In this document: one piece after another, positions 1-6,208 of the stretch
Position numbering within the stretch: the stretch's first letter is position 1
Layout of the letters: each line of letters opens with the position of its first letter
Assembly: GCA_015655615.1 (NCBI GenBank)
Contig: JAATES010000098.1
Coordinates: 1 to 9,162, forward strand
Reading direction: 5' to 3'
Origin: Actinomycetales bacterium
GTDB taxonomy: Bacteria > Actinomycetota > Actinomycetes > Actinomycetales > Cellulomonadaceae
DNA: 9,162 nucleotides
Made by a program: the position numbers and the translations under genes
The notes under the pieces: model-generated
What the model was told of the DNA's origin: nothing
What the model saw: only the letters and a program-made list of their open reading frames with translations
Database searches by the model: none

Positions 1-414
1 GTCCTCAAGCCGGCCCGGGCAGGCGATGACGATGTCGATGCCGCCGTTCAGGGCGGACACCTGCCTGCTCTGTGAGACGCCGCCGAAGATGGTCGTGGTG
101 GTCAGCCCGACGGCAGTGGCCAGCGGGGCCATGGTGGCGTCGATCTGGTTGGCCAGCTCCCGGGTCGGGCACAGGACAAGGGCCCGGGGCCGCCGCGCCT
201 GACGGCGGGTGCCGGAGGCGGCCAACCGGGTCACGACCGGAAGGGCGAAGGCGAGAGTCTTGCCCGAGCCTGTGCGCCCGCGGCCGAGCACGTCCTTGCC
301 CGCGAGCGTGTCGGGCAGGGTCGCCTGCTGAATGGGGAAGGGGGCCGTCAGTCCCTGGCGCGCGAGCTCGTCGCGCACCGGGGTCGGCAGGGCGAAGATG
401 TCGAATGTGGTCAC
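1..414 (-). CDS. DEAD-box ATP-dependent RNA helicase, N-terminal part (C-terminus beyond left edge)
   Basis: Seen: 138 residues of a superfamily 2 helicase, reading out of the window. A Q-motif region (F26-P-I-Q29) is followed by motif I GRTGSGKT (46-53, ATP binding), motif Ia PTREL (83-87), a GG pair (111-112) and motif Ib as CPGR (132-135). The DEAD box and the second RecA domain lie outside. Family knowledge: such proteins unwind or remodel RNA with ATP, often in ribosome assembly or cold adaptation. Which subfamily this is cannot be told from the fragment. I chose the GTG at 414 because a purine-rich GAGAGG lies 9 bases upstream (424-429) and the protein then starts just before the Q motif, as usual. 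The frame stays open upstream to the stop at 589-591, so a longer start is formally possible. Motif Ib is normally TPGR; here Thr is replaced by Cys. Confidence 0.93.
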   Translation of the reverse strand, partial: MTTFDIFALPTPVRDELARQGLTAPFPIQQATLPDTLAGKDVLGRGRTGSGKTLAFALPVVTRLAASGTRRQARRPRALVLCPTRELANQIDATMAPLATAVGLTTTTIFGGVSQSRQVSALNGGIDIVIACPGRLED

Positions 415-549
415 GTTGTACTGCCTCTCGTGCCCGAACGCACTCCGGTGGCACCAGGCACACACGGGCAGGACGGGCTGATGGTCGGGTTCGCCGCGTG
501 AGAATCGACCAGGCTCAGAATGCCGGTCTGCGGGAAGCTCCACGACGTC

Positions 550-572
550 GGGCGTGCGGGTTCGCACTGCCC
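550..572 (-). terminator. hairpin terminator candidate after the metal importer operon
   Basis: Seen: an inverted repeat GGGC-GTGCG / CGCAC-GCCC, 9 base pairs with one bulged base (568) and a 4-base loop (559-562). It begins 17 bases after the last permease stop. No T-run follows on the minus strand. Actinobacterial terminators often lack a U-tract, so this is a reasonable end for the operon, upstream of the helicase. The remainder of the 415-588 gap shows no promoter I can defend. Confidence 0.45.
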
Positions 573-588
573 AGATAGGACAATTGTC

Positions 589-1407
589 TCACACTGCCGC
601 AGGTGCCCGGCGGATCAGGTGGCGCCGTGACCAGTCGGCACCCACGGCAAGCACGAAGACTGCGGCTGCCGTCAGGCTGATCGCGCCCCCGGCCGCGACA
701 TCCCAGCGGCGTGAGATCTCCAGCCCGACCAATCCGCTGCCGACGGCGAAGACACAGGCGAGCGGGACCATCCAGAACACGGATCGGACCAGGATCCGGG
801 CCGCCGCGGCCGGGCCGACGATCAGCGCAATGGCCAGGATCGACCCCACAGCGGGCATGGCCACGGCCACGGTCGCCGCGATAAGGCCCAGAGAGATCAG
901 GTCCATCCACCGCTCACTGAAGCCCGCCGCACGGTAGCCCCACGGGTCGAAGCTCGAGAACAGCAGTTCCTTGCCTCCCAGCACCAGCGCCACGATGGCG
1001 GCAACCAGCACCACGGCCGCAGTCCCGAGGTCGGCCCGTGACACCGTCAGGATGGACCCGACCAGAAAGGTGTCCACCTGGATGGGCAGCGAGGGGTTGA
1101 GGGACTGCAGCATCATGCCGAAGGCGAAACCGCCGGTCAGGATCACCCCAGAGGCCACCTGCGAACCCTGGCGCCGCACTCGCGAGATCACGGACATCGC
1201 CAGCACCAGCAGGACGGCGAAGACACCTGCCCCGACGATGACATTGATTCCGAGAAGGACCGCGAGGATGCCCCCCGGGAACGTCGAGTGCGTCAGCGCC
1301 ACCGTGAAGAACGACCGCTTGCGCAGCACCACGAAGCTGCCGACGATTCCGCACAGCAGACCGAGGATCACCGCCTCGGCCAGGGCGAGCTGGTAGAAGG
1401 AGCTCAT
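589..1407 (-). CDS. metal (zinc/manganese) ABC transporter permease 2, ZnuB/TroD-type
   Basis: Seen: 272 residues, strongly hydrophobic, with about eight to nine membrane segments (roughly 8-28, 35-74, 86-104, 128-146, 168-206, 209-229, 238-256). Two family signatures are visible: THSTFPGG near residues 39-46, corresponding to the S/T-H-xx-x-P-G motif of ABC-3 permeases, and SSFDPWGYRAAGF (151-163), the cytoplasmic coupling loop that touches the ATPase. Length is typical. Role from family knowledge: with the sister permease it forms the membrane channel passing metal delivered by the binding lipoprotein. The ATG at 1407 was chosen over an upstream GTG at 1485 because it overlaps the preceding gene's TGA by four bases (ATGA), the hallmark of translational coupling, and gives a normal N-terminus. 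It is the last gene of the importer operon. Having two different permease genes resembles TroCD/MntCD systems rather than the homodimeric E. coli ZnuB. Confidence 0.92.
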   Translation of the reverse strand: MSSFYQLALAEAVILGLLCGIVGSFVVLRKRSFFTVALTHSTFPGGILAVLLGINVIVGAGVFAVLLVLAMSVISRVRRQGSQVASGVILTGGFAFGMMLQSLNPSLPIQVDTFLVGSILTVSRADLGTAAVVLVAAIVALVLGGKELLFSSFDPWGYRAAGFSERWMDLISLGLIAATVAVAMPAVGSILAIALIVGPAAAARILVRSVFWMVPLACVFAVGSGLVGLEISRRWDVAAGGAISLTAAAVFVLAVGADWSRRHLIRRAPAAV

Positions 1408-2321
1408 GACCGGGCCGCCTCGGTATGCCGGTGTGCGGCCGATTCCTCGCTCCGGGCGGTGACTGCACGCCGCAAGCTGCACCACCGCACCACCGAGTAC
1501 CCGCCGAGCACGGCCAGGTACACCACGATGAGCACCAGCACGACCGTGGCGCTGGGGGAGGCCGAGAGCCCATGGACGACCGAGGCCTGGTAGCTCACCA
1601 GCAGCCCGACCACCCCGCTCGCCGCCGAGACCAGCGCCGCGATGGGGGCGAGCCAGCCGAGCCTGCGGGTCACCAGCCGCGCGACGGCGGCAGGGACGAT
1701 CAGCAGCGCCAGCACCAGCAGGTTGCCGATGGCCTGCGACCCCGCCACGACCACCAGCGCGATGGCGATGTTCAGCACCAGGTCATAGGCCAGGGCACGG
1801 AATCCCGCTGCCCGGAAGCCTGCCGCGTCGAACGCATGAAAGACCTGCCCGCGCCACGTCAGCAGCACCAGAGCCAGAGCCACAAGCGAGACGACCACGA
1901 TCTGCCATAGTTGAGAGTCCGTGACCGTCAGCAGCCGCCCGAACAGCAACTGCTCCAGCTGCGAGACGTACCCGTCCTCCCGCGACACCAGGACGACACC
2001 GAGGCTGAACATGCTCGCAAGGACCACAGCGATGCCGGCATCCGATCCGACACCACGACGAGCCACGAAGGTGAGCAGGACGGCGGCGATCACGGCGGCG
2101 ATCAGCGCCCCGATCAGCAGCCCGTCCGTGCCCGCCATCACGTAGCCGATCACCAGGCCCGGAAAGACCGAGTGCGCCAGCCCGTCGCTGATGAACTCCA
2201 GGTCACGCAGATTGATGATGACGCCGATGATGGCCCCGACCAGCGACAGTACGACGATCGCAGTCAGCGACCGCGCCATGAACGGCAGGCTGAAGGCAGC
2301 GGCGATGTCCGCGAGGGTCAT
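1404..2321 (-). CDS. metal (zinc/manganese) ABC transporter permease 1, ZnuB/TroC-type
   Basis: Seen: 305 residues with eight or nine predicted membrane helices (about 13-37, 48-62, 66-87, 94-114, 137-157, 178-198, 200-217, 223-247, 255-277). The AHSVFPG motif (49-55) and the coupling-loop sequence FDAAGFRAAGF (164-174) mark the ABC-3 family. The C-terminal 25 residues are hydrophilic with two histidines and are not conserved in the family as I know it. It pairs with the next gene, which overlaps its stop by four bases, to form a likely heterodimeric translocation pore in the cytoplasmic membrane. The ATG at 2321 lies only 5 bases after the ATPase gene stop. The upstream sequence has no strong ribosome site, so coupled translation is likely. 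Substrate is inferred from the binding protein and the operator, not from this protein. Confidence 0.93.
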   Translation of the reverse strand: MTLADIAAAFSLPFMARSLTAIVVLSLVGAIIGVIINLRDLEFISDGLAHSVFPGLVIGYVMAGTDGLLIGALIAAVIAAVLLTFVARRGVGSDAGIAVVLASMFSLGVVLVSREDGYVSQLEQLLFGRLLTVTDSQLWQIVVVSLVALALVLLTWRGQVFHAFDAAGFRAAGFRALAYDLVLNIAIALVVVAGSQAIGNLLVLALLIVPAAVARLVTRRLGWLAPIAALVSAASGVVGLLVSYQASVVHGLSASPSATVVLVLIVVYLAVLGGYSVVRWCSLRRAVTARSEESAAHRHTEAARS

Positions 2322-2326
2322 GGGTG

Positions 2327-3100
2327 TCAGCCGTGCTCGTGAGGCAGCGTCGTGACCATGTGCTGATCGATCTCGACCCCCACGTCCTCGAAGGTGCGCT
2401 CGATCTGCGGCAGGGTCAAGGTCGATTCCAGGGGACCGAAAGCCACCACGTGCCGGTTCAGCAGCATCACATGGGTGCAGGCCTCACGCGCCAGCTCCAG
2501 GTCATGCGTCGAGGTCACGACGGTGACGCCCTCCTCACGCAGGCCCTTCAAGGTCGCCAGCAGCGCCTCTCGGTTGGTGCGGTCCAGCCCGTTGAACGGC
2601 TCGTCCAGGAGCAGGATCTGCGGCTGGCCGGTGAGGGCGCGTGCCAGGATGCCGCGCTGCTGCTGTCCCCCGGAGAGGTCACCGAAGCGTCTTCCGCCCT
2701 GGTCTGCCAGGCCCACCTTCTCCAGCGCCTCGGCGACGGCCTGCCGATCTGACTTCCCGGGCCAGCGCGCCAGACCGAGCGCCCGGTAACGCCCCATCAT
2801 GACCACCTGCGCAAGGCTCACCGGGAACTCGGGATCGAGCTCGTCGCTCTGCGGCAGGTACCCGATGCGTCCCAGAACTGCACGGGGCTGGGCTCCCAGG
2901 ACGGACACAGTGCCGTCCACCAGGGGAACCAGCCCCAGCATCCCCTTGAGCAGAGTCGACTTGCCGGATCCATTGGGCCCGATGAGCGCGACGGCGTCGC
3001 CTGCCCCGATGCTGGCGGTCACGCCGACCAGGCTGGGAGTGCCCCCATAGGAGAACGTCGCACGGTCGAGAACGATCGCCGGGGCGAGGGGGGCTGTCAC
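2327..3100 (-). CDS. metal (zinc/manganese) ABC transporter ATP-binding protein, ZnuC/TroB-type
   Basis: Seen: a 257-residue ABC ATPase with every catalytic motif intact. These are aromatic A-loop Y18, Walker A GPNGSGKST (41-49), Q-loop Q84 in YLPQ, signature LSGGQQQR (142-149), Walker B ILLLDE (162-167), D-loop GLD (171-173) and switch histidine H199. It should dimerise on the inner face of the membrane and power the two permeases encoded immediately downstream. The start is a GTG one base beyond the binding-protein stop (TGA G GTG). The only purine-rich stretch, GAGGTGA, overlaps the start itself, so translation probably depends on ribosomes finishing the previous gene. The extreme C-terminus, HMVTTLPHEHG, carries three histidines and one glutamate, which could bind metal, but this is speculation. 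Role and family are secure; the metal is inferred from context. Confidence 0.95.
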   Translation of the reverse strand: MTAPLAPAIVLDRATFSYGGTPSLVGVTASIGAGDAVALIGPNGSGKSTLLKGMLGLVPLVDGTVSVLGAQPRAVLGRIGYLPQSDELDPEFPVSLAQVVMMGRYRALGLARWPGKSDRQAVAEALEKVGLADQGGRRFGDLSGGQQQRGILARALTGQPQILLLDEPFNGLDRTNREALLATLKGLREEGVTVVTSTHDLELAREACTHVMLLNRHVVAFGPLESTLTLPQIERTFEDVGVEIDQHMVTTLPHEHG

Positions 3101-3101
3101 C

Positions 3102-4136
3102 TCACGATTCTAGGTCAGCGGGCACGGCATCCGCGGTGAGCCCCCAGGACTCCACGAAGGCCTTGGTGTTGTGGATCGTCGCCTTGAGGTAGGTGTCCCC
3201 GTCGGAGCCGGCGACGCCCAGCGAGTCACCGAAGAGCGCATCGTCACCGGAGTACACCTTCACCCCGGCAGACTGGCCGATCTGCTGCGCCGTCTTGTCG
3301 CTGATCGAGGTCTCCGAGAAGATCGCGGCTACCTTCAGCTCCTTGATCTTGGTCACCAGCGCCTGCAACTCGGCGGCACTCGGCTCGGCGTTGTCCTCGA
3401 AGCTCGGCATGATCGAGCCCACGAAGGTGATCCCGTACCGCTGAAGGTAGTAGTGGAAGGCGTCGTGGTTGCTCACGACCAACCGCTCGCTGGCAGGGAC
3501 GCGGTCGACGTTCGAGGCGATCCACGTGTCCAGGGCGGCCAGCTTGGCGTTGTAGGACTTTCCGTTGGCCTCGTAGCTGTCCTTGTGCGCCGGGTCCGCC
3601 GTGGCGAATCCGTCCACGATGTTGGTCACCATCTTCTGGGCGTTCTGCGGGTCGGTCCAGATGTGGGGATTGCCCTCGGCCTCCGCGGCGTGGTCGGCTC
3701 CGTCCTCGGCATGCTCGCCCTCCTCCTCGTCGGAGTGCTCACCGCTGAGGGCGATCCCGGTCGACGAGTCGACGACCGTGCCCTGGAACCCGGAGGCGGT
3801 CACGGTGCTGTCAAGCCATTCCTCGAGCCCGGCACCACTGATGACCAGGACGTCGGCGGTGCTCAGTGCGGTCAGGTCGGCAGCCGTGGCCTCGAAGTGG
3901 TGCGCACTCGCATTGGGCTGGATCAGCTGGGTCAGCTTGATCTGGTCGCCGCCGACATTCCGGGCGAAGTCGGAGACCTGCGTGGTCGAGGCGACGACGG
4001 ACAGCTGAGCCGCGGCAGTCGTCCCCGTGCTCGCGCCAGGGGAGGCGGACTCTTCGGGGGAGGTCGAGCATCCGGACAGGAACAGGCCTGCGGCAGCGAT
4101 GCTGGCTACCGCGACGGCGAGGGGGGACGTGCGCAT
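3102..4136 (-). CDS. znuA: zinc (or zinc/manganese) ABC transporter substrate-binding lipoprotein
   Basis: Seen: 344 residues with a lipoprotein signal, hydrophobic stretch 5-20 and lipobox LSGC with acylated C23, followed by a Ser/Thr/Pro/Gly linker. This is a cluster A-I metal receptor. Probable ligands by eye are H79 (AHHFE), H158 (NPHIW), H224 (SNHDAFHYY) and D304 (LFGDSLG). A His/Asp/Glu-rich loop spans about 133-155 (H134, H142, H149 among acids), a trait of zinc receptors. The third ligand is His, as in zinc-binding members, whereas manganese-specific PsaA-type proteins usually have Glu there. The C-terminal GDSLGxxGSxGDTYL resembles TroA/MntA proteins, so manganese is not excluded. 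Start: the ATG at 4136 gives a proper signal peptide. An in-frame ATG at 4187 lies upstream of the expected transcription start and inside the operator. First gene of the operon, probably repressed by a FUR/Zur-family protein. Confidence 0.93.
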   Translation of the reverse strand: MRTSPLAVAVASIAAAGLFLSGCSTSPEESASPGASTGTTAAAQLSVVASTTQVSDFARNVGGDQIKLTQLIQPNASAHHFEATAADLTALSTADVLVISGAGLEEWLDSTVTASGFQGTVVDSSTGIALSGEHSDEEEGEHAEDGADHAAEAEGNPHIWTDPQNAQKMVTNIVDGFATADPAHKDSYEANGKSYNAKLAALDTWIASNVDRVPASERLVVSNHDAFHYYLQRYGITFVGSIMPSFEDNAEPSAAELQALVTKIKELKVAAIFSETSISDKTAQQIGQSAGVKVYSGDDALFGDSLGVAGSDGDTYLKATIHNTKAFVESWGLTADAVPADLES

Positions 4137-4168
4137 GGGCAAACTCACTCTCTGACGATGTTGTGCCC

Positions 4169-4197
4169 ATTCTATACATACTGACAATCGTTATCAA
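4169..4197 (-). promoter_or_regulatory. promoter of the zinc importer operon
   Basis: Seen on the minus strand: TTGATA (4197-4192), 17 bases, TAGAAT (4174-4169), close to the vegetative consensus with ideal spacing. Transcription should begin near 4162, giving a leader of about 26 bases before the binding-protein ATG at 4136. GAGTGAG in that leader is a modest ribosome site. The -35 element overlaps both the galE stop codon and the Zur-type operator. Confidence 0.7.
4182..4196 (-). promoter_or_regulatory. FUR-family (Zur-type) operator of the importer operon
   Basis: Seen: TGATAACGATTGTCA, a 7-1-7 imperfect palindrome matching TGAnAAnnnTTnTCA at every symmetric position; 5 of 7 arm positions pair. 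It covers most of the -35 element and the promoter spacer, so bound repressor would exclude RNA polymerase. FUR-family sites of this form, including actinobacterial Zur boxes, control zinc uptake genes. A regulator gene is not in the window. The downstream binding protein's His-rich loop supports Zur over Fur or Mur, but the site alone does not decide. Confidence 0.72.
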
Positions 4198-5210
4198 AAA
4201 CGGTCTGGGGTCACGGTCTCTTCACGGTGCAGCCGCACCGCCCTGGGTCCGGCCTGCCACGCGGACCATGCGGACTCCACGATGTCCCGAAGATCCCGCT
4301 GTGCCGTCCATCCCAGTTCTTCGGCTATCCGCTCGCAGGACGCGACCAGGCGCGGCGGGTCACCCGCGCGACGCTCCGCGATCACCGGGTTCAGAGCCAT
4401 GCCACTCGCCTCGGCGATCGCAGAGATCACCTGCCGTACCGACGAGCCCGTGCCCGTCCCGACGTTGAAGACGTCATACTGGCGATCCTCACGATCCAGA
4501 TAGCCAAGAGCGGCCACGTGCGCCCCGGCGAGGTCGACGACGTGGACGTAATCCCGTACGCAGGTGCCGTCGGCCGTGGGGTAGTCGGCTCCGAAGATGA
4601 CGGGCTGCTGTCCCTGCGCCATCCGGTCGAACACCATCGGGACCAGGTTCAGCGCCGCGCGATCGCCGAGCTTGGGTGAAGCCGCTCCCGCCACATTGAA
4701 GTACCGCAGTCCCACAAAGCGCAGGCCCCATGCCGTCGCCGCAGCGCGCGCCAGCCATTCCCCTGCCAGCTTGGTCTGCCCATAGGGGTTGATCGGCTCC
4801 GTCTGGGTCTTCTCCGTCACCGTGTCCAGTTCCGGCATCCCATAGACCGCCGCCGAGGATGAGAACACGAGCCTGGAGACGCCCGCAGTCTGCATCGCGG
4901 TGAGCAACGTGACCATGCCGCCCACGTTCTGCTGGTAATACCATTGAGGCCGCTGAACCGACTCCCCCACCTGTTTGCGGGCCGCGAAGTGGATCACCGC
5001 ATTGACCTTCTCCTCGGTCATCACGGCCACCAGGCGGTCCAATGCGTCGGGTGCGGCCAGGTCATACTGCTCCAGGCGCGCCGAGCCGATGCGACCGGCG
5101 TCGCCAGTGCTGAGATCGTCCACCACGACGACCCGCTCACCCTGGTCATGCAGCAGTTTCACCACATGAGCGCCGATGTACCCGGCACCGCCGGTGACAA
5201 GAATGGTCAT
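4194..5210 (-). CDS. galE: UDP-glucose 4-epimerase
   Basis: Seen: 338 residues, the usual GalE length. N-terminal NAD-binding GGAGYIG (7-13), acidic DDLSTG (31-36) at the end of the second strand, catalytic S119 in FSSSAAVYG, Y143 and K147 in the YGQTK motif, YFNVAGA (170-176), and VRDYVHVVDLA (218-228) are all canonical for extended short-chain dehydrogenases of the GalE type. Family role: NAD-dependent interconversion of UDP-glucose and UDP-galactose in the cytoplasm, for galactose use and glycan synthesis. The residue I align with E. coli Tyr299, which limits acceptance of N-acetyl sugars, appears to be L288, so substrate range may be wider. No other sugar gene is near; it sits between zinc export and zinc import genes. 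Its stop TGA is also the first three bases of the Zur-type operator, and no terminator separates it from the importer. The gap to the exporter is 74 bases. Confidence 0.95.
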   Translation of the reverse strand: MTILVTGGAGYIGAHVVKLLHDQGERVVVVDDLSTGDAGRIGSARLEQYDLAAPDALDRLVAVMTEEKVNAVIHFAARKQVGESVQRPQWYYQQNVGGMVTLLTAMQTAGVSRLVFSSSAAVYGMPELDTVTEKTQTEPINPYGQTKLAGEWLARAAATAWGLRFVGLRYFNVAGAASPKLGDRAALNLVPMVFDRMAQGQQPVIFGADYPTADGTCVRDYVHVVDLAGAHVAALGYLDREDRQYDVFNVGTGTGSSVRQVISAIAEASGMALNPVIAERRAGDPPRLVASCERIAEELGWTAQRDLRDIVESAWSAWQAGPRAVRLHREETVTPDRF

Positions 5211-5244
5211 GCTGCCACTCTAACCAGTGAGGGCGCACGCACGG

Positions 5245-5264
5245 CCGGGCGGACACACGCCCGG
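5245..5264 (-). terminator. hairpin between the exporter and galE, possible terminator
   Basis: Seen: CCGGGCG - 6-base loop - CGCCCGG, a perfect 7-bp stem 20 bases after the exporter stop. A second outer pairing, CACGCACG (5236-5243) with CGTGCGTG (5290-5297), could enclose it. No T-run follows, so it is a possible T-less terminator or an attenuating structure rather than a clear one. If it does not terminate, galE would be cotranscribed with the arsR-exporter pair. Confidence 0.35.
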
Positions 5265-5284
5265 GCGGATGCACCGGGCACTGA

Positions 5285-6208
5285 TCATGCGTGCGTGTGA
5301 CTCTCCGTCTTCCGTGCGGCCGGTCCTTCGATCTGGAAGGTGCAGTGGTCAACGTCGAAATGCGCGGACAGGCAACTGCGTAACTGGTCCAGCACCTGCT
5401 GGGCTCCGCCGTGGTCCAGCTGGGGCTGGTCGACCACCACATGGGCCGAGAGCACGGGAACACCCGAGGTGATGGTCCAGGCGTGCAGGTCATGCACCGC
5501 GACGACGTGATCGACGCCCTGCATATGGTCACGGACCTGGGCCATGTCGACACCCGCAGGCGCGGCCTCCAGCAGCACCCGGGCGACGTCCCGGAGCAGC
5601 GAGGCCGCGCGCGGGAGGATCATCAGCCCGATCGCGATGGAGGCGACTCCGTCCGCTGCGCCGAAGCCAGTGATCGCGATGACAACGCCTGCCACGATCA
5701 CCGCAACCGAGCCGAGGGCATCGCCGAGCACCTCCAGGTAGGCGCCGCGCACGTTGAGGGACTCAGCTTGCCCGCCTCGCAGGATCAGCAAGCCGCTGAT
5801 GTTGGCGACCAGCCCCACGAGTGCGATGGCGATCATCAGTCCCGTCCGGACTTCACCCGGCGGGCTCAGCACCCGCTGCACGCCCTCGATGATGACCGTC
5901 ACCGCGATGACGGACAGGAGCAGCGCATTGGCCAACGCCGCCAGGATCTCCGCTCGCTGCCATCCGTAGGTGCGTACCTCGGTGGCGGGGCGCTGGGCCA
6001 GCCAGCTCGCCCACAATGCGACCGCCAGCCCGGCCGCATCGGTGAGCATGTGCCCCGCTTCGGCCAGTAGCGCCAAGGATCCCGAGGCCCACGCCTCGAT
6101 AGCCTCAGCGACCAGTACCGTGCAGATGATCGTCAGCACCAGCACCAGACGCTTGCGGTGGAGGCCCGCAGCGGTATCCGCGTGGGCGTGCGAGTGGCCC
6201 CCGCTCAC
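5285..6208 (-). CDS. cation diffusion facilitator (CzcD-like), zinc/cadmium/cobalt efflux protein
   Basis: Seen: 307 residues from a GTG at 6208. Six membrane helices lie in the first two thirds, starting near residue 20. The metal site in helix 2 is H53-xxx-D57 (AGHMLTD). In helix 5 it is E159-xxx-D163 (YLEVLGD), where zinc transporters of the ZitB type have His-xxx-Asp; to my knowledge Glu here is seen in CzcD-like members. The RTYGWQRAEILAALANALLL stretch (79-98) is typical of CzcD. The C-terminal cytoplasmic domain has HDLHAW (239-244) and VDHCTFQIE (286-294). Histidines also cluster at the N-terminus (H5, H7, H9) and at the C-terminus (SHTHA). Family role: proton-coupled export of Zn2+ and related ions from the cytoplasm. 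The start was fixed by a GTGA overlap with the repressor gene; the frame extends to a GTG at 6343, but that part is repressor sequence in another frame. Confidence 0.94.
   Translation of the reverse strand: MSGGHSHAHADTAAGLHRKRLVLVLTIICTVLVAEAIEAWASGSLALLAEAGHMLTDAAGLAVALWASWLAQRPATEVRTYGWQRAEILAALANALLLSVIAVTVIIEGVQRVLSPPGEVRTGLMIAIALVGLVANISGLLILRGGQAESLNVRGAYLEVLGDALGSVAVIVAGVVIAITGFGAADGVASIAIGLMILPRAASLLRDVARVLLEAAPAGVDMAQVRDHMQGVDHVVAVHDLHAWTITSGVPVLSAHVVVDQPQLDHGGAQQVLDQLRSCLSAHFDVDHCTFQIEGPAARKTESHTHA

Noticed and set aside
5..463. Minus-strand open frame of 152 codons at the left edge
   Set aside because: The neighbouring frame encodes an unmistakable DEAD-box helicase; this frame gives an Arg/Pro/Gly-rich shadow.
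3171..4184. Long plus-strand open frame of 337 codons opposite the binding-protein gene
   Set aside because: It mirrors the real gene's codon pattern, has a Gly/Arg/Val-rich low-complexity translation with no recognisable domain, and conflicts with a clear lipoprotein on the other strand.
4137..4187. Longer binding-protein start at the ATG at 4187
   Set aside because: It would place the start inside the operator and upstream of the predicted transcription start, and would add 17 residues before a normal lipoprotein signal.
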